Below are positions 58,098-64,000 of a DNA stretch of 64,000 bases, piece by piece. Under the pieces are notes generated by a model. That model worked only from the letters and a program-made list of their open reading frames with translations, searched no databases and was not told the DNA's origin. The position numbers and the translations under genes were made by a program. The DNA is from Erythrophleum ivorense. Taxonomy: Eukaryota; Streptophyta; Magnoliopsida; Fabales; Fabaceae. The stretch covers positions 32,399,784 through 32,463,783 of the forward strand of contig JAIUCV010000005.1 of NCBI GenBank assembly GCA_026724425.1. Direction: 5' to 3'. How positions within the stretch are numbered: position 1 is the first letter of the stretch; every line of letters begins with the position of its first letter.

Positions 58098-58748
58098 TTC
58101 ATTTATTAGAATAATGACCAAATTGTCCACATTTATAACAAACTATATATTTTTTATCTTTCCTTTTATTTGCTTTACTCCTAAAGTTTTTCTTAGACTT
58201 TCTCCAATATCTACTATTTTTCTTATTTCTTTTGTAAAAAGATTCAACTTTAAAATTTGAGTTACTTTTATTTTTCCTAGACGAAGCTTTTATTTTTTTG
58301 AATCTATGTTATTCACAGAAATTTCCTAATTCTAATTTTCCTTATTTTCTATCGACATACATCTATCTTTGCATTTTTATTTCATTACACACCCTATTGT
58401 GTTTATAATATTTATTATATATCCATCAGTCATTAGGCTATAATTTATTAATCCATTTTGTTTACTTCTGATTTCATCCTTTACTCTTTCAACAAATAAT
58501 CTAGGTAATCTTAAGATAAATTTCTCTTTCCAAAAATCTGAATTTCCATCTTGTCTTTGAAACACCTTATGACTAAAATTATCTTTATACCATCTAAAAT
58601 ATACTAAAGTCGAGCATTTTAAATTCATTAATTCTTTCAAATATCTTTTTTGTATTCCTATGGGTTTTCCTATAAAAGATTTAATTATTGCACATGTTAG
58701 TTGAGCTATATTATCTAAATATTTTTCTTCTTTCCTTTGTGCATTCAT
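58098..58748 (-). pseudogene. Caulimovirid coat-protein-like region with zinc knuckle (broken)
   Basis: The longest intact run (123 codons, 58748-58377) contains IGIQKRYLKELM, FWKEKFILRLPRLF and VKDEI segments typical of caulimovirid capsid proteins. A Lys-rich stretch follows. At about 58145-58098 there is a knuckle CYKCGQFGHYSNK whose final Cys is replaced by a stop. The knuckle binds the RNA or DNA genome during assembly. Confidence 0.78.
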
Positions 58749-59899
58749 TCTAGTCTAGTAAAAGGATCTATTTATTGCCTATATGATTCATTCAATATAT
58801 TTTTCCACCATTCTTTCAAACTTCTTGTAATTCTTGAATTATTATATCAAATATATTATTGTCATTATTGTTTTTTATTCTATAGCTTACTACAACCATC
58901 GTCATTTTTTGAACTACATTCATTATTTCATATTCGTTGTATCTGTCTATATTCCATTTATAAATAGACTTTCTATCATATGATGAAGTAGTTATAATGT
59001 ATCTTTCTTCAAATTGTAAATCAAGCATAGTAGGTTGTAGGTAATAATTTTTTCATATATTATAATAATTATTATGATTATTCTTTTTTATTTTATTTAG
59101 AGTTATATCTCCATTATCTTTAAATTGTTGTTCTGATATTTTAATGGTATTAATTTTCACTGTATTTTTTGATTTATTTCCTATATCTAGTTTTTCTAAT
59201 TTTTCATTAATTTCCTTTAAAATATTTTTGGTTCCTTTGTCTTCTTTCGTATCTATCTTCCCTAATATATTTCTTTTTGCTTCTTCTATGGGTATGACTT
59301 CATACTCAAATATGTGTTTTTATGGATTTAATTGTTTTTCTTCTAAGGGAGCCTTTTGAATGTCTCTCTCTTCTAATTTATTTTTTAACCTATCTAGTTG
59401 TTGACTTATAGTGTATAAAATTTGATTAAAGGAATTATTTTGTTGTATTTTCTGTATGCTTTTATTTTCTTAGGAGTTTGTTATCTTTAGCGATGATACT
59501 ATCACTTCTTTTGCTCCTATCTTTATACTTATTTCATCTAAGGGTGGATATGTTGCTGTAATTATAGTATTGCTTCTACAATTCCAGTTTCTAGTTCTAA
59601 CTGTGGTAGTTTTTATTGAAGGATAATTTTCTGCAAAATAATTAAATATTTGATTGTTATATTTATACATTTTTAACCACTTAAAGAAATATATGTCTTT
59701 TTTGAGCTTTTATCATTTTGTTATACCATTCTTCTCTAATTTTTTTATTACTTTTCTTTTGTAAAACTAGAGAAGAACCATTTTCTCTCGATATCATATA
59801 TTTGTAACATAAATTTTTTTCTTAATAAGTCTTTATTTATTTCATAATTTTCTTTTCTTATTACTCTTAATAATTGGTTTAAATACTAATAGTTCAAAA

Positions 59900-61012
59900 G
59901 TTGAAATTCTCTATCTATTTCAGATTATATCTCTAAGTTTCCATTATCATGTTCATATATAGGTTATGGGATATGAGGTTCAAAGTTTATGCCTTTAAGT
60001 TTATATCTTATACTTGAGTTATTTATAGAATTTCTAACTTCTGTATAGTAAGTTAAATACCTAGATCCTATAGATCCAGTAGAGGATAATGATCTCTTGA
60101 ACATTTTTTAAGGTATATCTCCTTCTATTGTTCTCTCTATATCATCTATTTCTAATTCCTTTAATGGTGCTGGGGTTGCTAATTTTGGAAACTTCCAATT
60201 AGTAAGGAATTCTATTTCTCATGTTTTAATAGTTTTGGTACTAGTATTACTGTTTTTGGATGAGTCTCCTATTTCTATAAGCATAGTTTCTCCTTTTGAT
60301 GATTCCTTCATAGCTTTAAAGTTTTGATATGTCTTTGTCATCTTAAAAGTTATTTGCTACCGTATTAATATTGAGGTGGTTTCTTTTTCCCAACTATCAT
60401 TATATTCTATTTCCATTACTAACCCGTTTCTAACATCATAATCCTTTATATTTATTGGGTAATTAGGAAAACAGTCAAAGTAGATTGGTCCTTTAGAAAA
60501 ATTTATCTATATAATTCCTACTATAGATTCTTTAAAGTTTTCTTACTGTCTTCTATCTCTTAGACATATTGGGGCAGGTTTGTTTAATCTTAACCTAAGA
60601 CATGGCTTTACTGTTACTTGAATTAATCCTATATGCATCCAAGTGTATCTTTCTTTATACTTCTTTATAATTTCTTTTAATTTCTTTTGGTATCATAAAT
60701 ATGATTTGCCTACTTTTCTTTATTCCTACTTCCTTTTCTATGGTTTGAGTTATATATGAGAAATCAAATGTAGTTTTCTTATAAACTTCTTCTATTTTAA
60801 AGGTTGGCATTGACCAATTTTGTTAGTTGTTCCTGTAGGTTATGGCTAGTTATTTCTCTTTCATTTAATACTAGATTCTTAGTTATTTTTTTAATCTCAT
60901 TATTTTTAGTATGACTACATTCTCCTCTATTTGATGTAAAATTATAGTTTTTCTGACTTAGACTTTTATTTTTTCCATTATCTGAATCGAATATTTTCTT
61001 AAACCAATTCAT
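59900..61012 (-). pseudogene. Caulimovirid movement-protein-like region (broken)
   Basis: It opens with a Met at 61012 (MNWFKKIFDSDNGK..), a Lys/Asn-rich 71-codon run closed by a stop. Further down, at about 60640-60480, the fold-typical pieces HIGLIQVTVKP, GII plus a stop, and GPIYFDCFPN are visible, the last being characteristic of the 30K-type movement proteins of the family, which carry virions through plasmodesmata. Several stops and at least one shift separate the pieces. The gene is inactive. Confidence 0.72.
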
Positions 61013-61374
61013 TGTTATACCTGTTTGACCTTATTCTAACATGGGTATCTTCTTACTTTAAGTTTGATGAGAACACCATTGGGCTAAACCAATAAACTTA
61101 CTCTTTACTACTGAGACCACCCTTATGGGCTTGCCAACATTTCCACCATAGTATAAAAAATAAACAGATTATAACAAAATAAAACAAGTATAGTATAACC
61201 CTACCAATTTAAGAAAACCTTAAGGCTCTAACACAATTCTTGGAATCTAATTAAGAAGTAAGTAAATATAATTAAGAAGTAGATAAATATAAAAGGATAG
61301 AAGAAAAATGAAGTCAGTAAATAAAAATAAAGCAAAAAAATGAAGTACATATAATATATATAATGTTTTGCATG

Positions 61375-61605
61375 TATATATAACAACAAACCTGTCCTAG
61401 TGATTTGCAATTGCTCTAAAGTTGCTAGTGCACAGGTTTGATTCTTGGTAGTGCTAATATTATATTTATTTTCAGATTATATACATTATATATAATGTTA
61501 TATATAATGTTTTAGAAATATATAACAATGACAAACTTGTTCTAGTAGTTGGCAAGTGTTTTAAAGCCACCAGTGCATGGGTTCAATCTTTGGTGGTCGC
61601 AGATG
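61375..61605 (+). repeat. Pair of SINE-like units with tRNA-type B box
   Basis: Two similar segments (about 61375-61460 and 61505-61605) each run ACAA(A)C.TGT.CTAGT.(G)TT(G)GCAA, then GCCACCAGTGCATGGGTTCAATC or its relative TAGTGCACAGGTTTGATTC, then TTGGT(G)GT. GGTTCAATC resembles the RNA polymerase III B box. The ATATATAATGTT spacers flank both. A tRNA-derived SINE head or a tandem duplicate of one is the best guess. Confidence 0.45.
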
Positions 61606-61609
61606 GGAA

Positions 61610-63200
61610 GCAATGCAATTGTAAGATTGGGTTATTTTTCGAAGGACTACTAATTTGTAAACCATTCATTACTTGTTTGATACAAGAGAAAAGGTGAGAA
61701 AGAAAAAAAAAAGGAAAATAGAAAAGTATCTTAGTAGAAAGGGAAAGCGTTGTCTTTGAAAAGCTCTCTCCAACGTCGGAAGGGAATGTGCATCCCATGA
61801 TAAAGCGATAAAAACCCGCATTTTTCAATAAAATGATCTGTAAAGTTACCATTTTACCCTTGCAAATCTTACCAAAAAAGTTACCTAAACGGAAGTTATA
61901 TCTAAATAACATAAATTATAATAATATTGTCCTTGAACACGTATGTTTCTTATTTCTATAAATAATACATTAATTACTCCCTTATTTATTTATTTATTTC
62001 ATCATTTGTAAACCTTTATTATATTAATTTGGGTTTGAATTTAATTTAAATGATGTGTTATAATTTAAAATGCCGTCTTCAGATTATTTTACTAAGAAGA
62101 TAAAAAAGAAAAACAACTTGCTTTAAGTTTTTAAAATAAATATTAAAAATATTTTTAACAAATTGAAAAGTAAATATTTTATTTTTTTGGCATTGCGAGT
62201 ATTATGATTATTCATTTAATTTTTGCTATTCTTACATTATTTTTATCAAAATTAAACATACAAATAAAAAAATATATTCATATCAAATATAATTTAGAGT
62301 TATAAGATTCTATTCTATTTTTATTTATATTCTTTTAAAAATCTTTTTATTTTACTAAACATGTCCTTATAGTAAAAAAGATTATATGTTTTATTAGTTA
62401 TAAAAATAGGATTTAATAATATCTATGTTAGGAATTGTTTTAAATTTTATATTAAGCTATTTTTATTTTTTAAATTTTTACAGAATATTAATTCAAGATT
62501 CTAGTGGTCCCTATATCTATGCAAGAAATGTGAATGGACAAATTAATTCTCATACCACAAGATGCAAAGTGGATGAGACAGAAACGACGAAAACAGAGAA
62601 GATCTCTTTGTTTTCGTTGCCATTTATAAGATGCATTTATGATGGGAATATAATAGAATTTACTTAATCAATTTTCGTGCACAACGAGTTAGTGCATGTT
62701 TGGAAAAACTTCTTCATCCCTCAAACCATGATTTTGGCCAAAGCAACAAATTATAGTTTTTGTATTTTGTGAGTTGCAAACCATGATTTTGAATATCGCA
62801 CCATTTTTTTAAACACATACTTAATCTTTTATTTGAAGAGTGAGCAAATAATCCTTGTTAAATATTAATCTAACATAATCATCAAGGCAGATCACCCCAA
62901 AATAATCCAATTTTCAATCTTATATATCTATAAAAAATATATCAATATAAGAAAAATAAATATACATATATAGCCTACATTGCAAACAGAGTACTCAAAC
63001 TACAAAACAAGCAACTTCTGATGATATTTTGAAACGAAGAAGACTATTATTTGCTATTAAAAGGCAGTACATGTAGGTAAAATTATCACCCATATGATAG
63101 CCATAGGGTTTGACTTGGATGTTGATTTTACATTAGGCACACCAATTTTGGATTCAAAACTTTCATTCCCTCTGCATAATGCCTGCCCCCACCACCAAAA
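61610..63200. other. AT-rich intergenic stretch upstream of the right-edge gene
   Basis: It contains a (TTTA)n run near 61980-62000 and no recognised protein family. The minus-strand frame 61583-61912 and the plus-strand frame 62425-62667 show no known domain. Confidence 0.4.
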
Positions 63201-63483
63201 AAAACCGACCCGTGATAATTTGGTACGGGTTCGGGTCCCAACAAGTTCAAGTCTCCTTGGTCTCTAAGGAAGCAGGAAGGAAAAAGCGAAGAAAGAGAAG
63301 GAATAACTGCTTTGCTGACTCTTGGGAGGACTCGTGAGTAGAATAGGTACTTCAGACACTCAACGCAAAATGACGCTCCCCGTCTGCAAAAGACAAAGCT
63401 AGATACGAAAAAATCGTCTCTGCAACCCCACGCAACCCTCTTCAATCCTTGTATCAACATACATTTTGATCACACCTCCGATA
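63200..63483 (+). promoter_or_regulatory. Probable promoter/5'UTR of the right-edge gene
   Basis: GC content rises sharply relative to the flanking repeats. The strand holds a CCCCACCACC-type tract, GAAAAAGCGAAGAAAGAG and pyrimidine-rich AACCCCACGCAACCCTC before the first ATG at 63484. No convincing TATA box is seen. The minus-strand open frame across 63128-63460 probably reflects this composition. Confidence 0.45.
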
Positions 63484-64000
63484 ATGCCGGACGAGGAAGC
63501 CTCTGGCGTAGCCGATTCCCCGGTCTTAGAGTTGTTTTCAAGTTTTTCTGATCATTTTCGGTCTTTATCTCCCAATGGAGTGATTGATCAGACGGAGTCG
63601 GTTTCTGGAGACCGACATGTGAAAAAAGATCCACGGAAAATTGCAAGAAAGTATGTGGATTTTGCCTTTGTTTCTTCTTCTACTGAATTACGTTTAGTTT
63701 TCAACTGAGTATGTGGTTTAGTTATTTCTTAGAGTGATATTTTGTGTTAACGTGAATAGTTCTGTGCTTGGTCGATTGGAAAGAGCGTACAATACAGTGA
63801 ACTCAGTGTCGGAGTTCTATAGAGAAAGCTTCTGTTCAATTGAACTATATATTATCAATATTTTCTCTTCTGCAATTTTCTGTATGTTTGAACGTTCAAC
63901 TGAAAGTATGTTATTCTCATATTTTATTCTAGAAATTAATACTGCTTGTAACAATCAGGAGCTGAGTTACTATGTTTACTGTGCTCATCTTTCTGATCAT
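63484..64000 (+). CDS. 5' part of an unidentified nuclear gene (runs off the window)
   Basis: The first ATG (63484) opens MPDEEASGVADSPVLELFSS and continues as an acidic/Ser-rich N-terminus to KKDPRKIARK. A good donor GTATGT follows at 63651, giving a first coding exon of 63484-63650 (55 codons plus two bases). Without splicing the frame stops at about 63706. A plausible acceptor (GTGAATAG, ending 63760) joins in phase to SVLGRLERAYNTVNSVSEFY. That frame then stays open to the window end, although its later, hydrophobic part (after FCSIEL) may be intronic. I do not recognise the family. A soluble protein is suggested: no signal peptide or membrane segment is seen in exon 1. It is the only credible functional host gene in the window. 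Confidence 0.6.

Larger units (their letters stand above)
57200..61020 (-). pseudogene. Endogenous pararetrovirus (Caulimoviridae) fragment
   Basis: On the minus strand, from 61012 down to 57220, a broken polyprotein-like series shows the caulimovirid order. A movement-protein-like region lies at about 60.9-59.9 kb. A spacer/capsid N-region follows (about 59.7-58.8 kb), then a coat-protein core (58748-58377), a CCHC knuckle (about 58145-58098), a linker, and an aspartic-protease-like segment (57427-57221). Stops, frameshifts and AT-rich drift break every part. No reverse transcriptase or RNase H is recognisable further left, so this is a partial integrant. Plant pararetroviruses integrate passively by host repair. 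I cannot assign a genus from this fragment. Confidence 0.8.

Noticed and set aside
58737..59359. Plus-strand frames (58737-58967 and 59144-59359) rich in Phe/Ser/Tyr
   Set aside because: They are antisense to the minus-strand pararetrovirus sequence, which explains their composition.
61430..61610. Candidate functional tRNA genes because of GGTTCAATC-type B boxes
   Set aside because: No acceptor stem pairing or A box at the right distance. SINE-like repeat is more likely.
63128..63460. 110-codon minus-strand frame next to the right-edge gene, possible divergent gene
   Set aside because: It ends at the promoter/5'UTR of the plus-strand gene, has no recognisable domain, and the GC-rich composition would leave a frame open by chance.

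Overview
This window is AT-rich nuclear DNA from a flowering plant, most likely a dicot. It is dominated by transposable elements. Plant markers are a FAR1/FRS-type Mutator transposase relic, Ty3/gypsy chromovirus and Ty1/copia retrotransposons primed by initiator tRNA-Met, a relic of a plant putative methyltransferase (PMT) gene, and an integrated caulimovirid (plant pararetrovirus) fragment. I cannot name the species. The only candidate for a functioning host gene is the 5' part of a plus-strand gene entering at the right edge (from 63484).

Layout. 1-4657: a 77-bp minisatellite, then a decayed FAR1/FRS transposase-derived gene (about 600-2690), then featureless AT-rich DNA. 4658-27092: a four-level nest of LTR elements. 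Solo LTR A (TSD ACCTT) is split by solo LTR B, which is split by a structurally complete 15.2-kb gypsy chromovirus C (TSD AGAGA, 3.8-kb LTRs, PBS, PPT, gag-pol with chromodomain). C is itself split inside gag by a 2.8-kb solo LTR D of another family (TSD GCAAG). A, B and C belong to one LTR family and lie in the same orientation. 27211-29289: a minus-strand, 2.1-kb copia-type element with LTRs, PBS and PPT that carries only a gag remnant. 29290-34431: AT-rich DNA with minisatellites and eroded copia LTR pieces. 34432-37288: solo LTR E, inserted into one copy of an older tandem duplication. 38489-42143: a 3.65-kb element with about 100-bp terminal inverted repeats (MULE-like). 43157-52814: two minus-strand old LTRs (G and I), each split by a plus-strand solo LTR (F and H). 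52815-57000: a (TG)n tract, a Tourist/Harbinger-like MITE, a PMT gene fragment with at least one intron still present, tandem duplications and a possible Helitron 3' end. 57200-61020: minus-strand endogenous pararetrovirus debris (movement protein, coat protein with CCHC knuckle, protease), without recognisable reverse transcriptase. 61380-63480: SINE-like repeats, AT-rich DNA, and then the promoter/5'UTR of the gene at the right edge.

The genes do not form a pathway. The window is best read as layers of insertions. Notable signals are the perfect nested TSDs, the strong excess of TAG among nonsense codons in the chromovirus (expected from CAG to TAG decay at CHG methylation sites), a variable minisatellite carried inside every large LTR of the main family, and arrays of palindromic CTCGC..GCGAG motifs in the LTR heads of two different LTR families.
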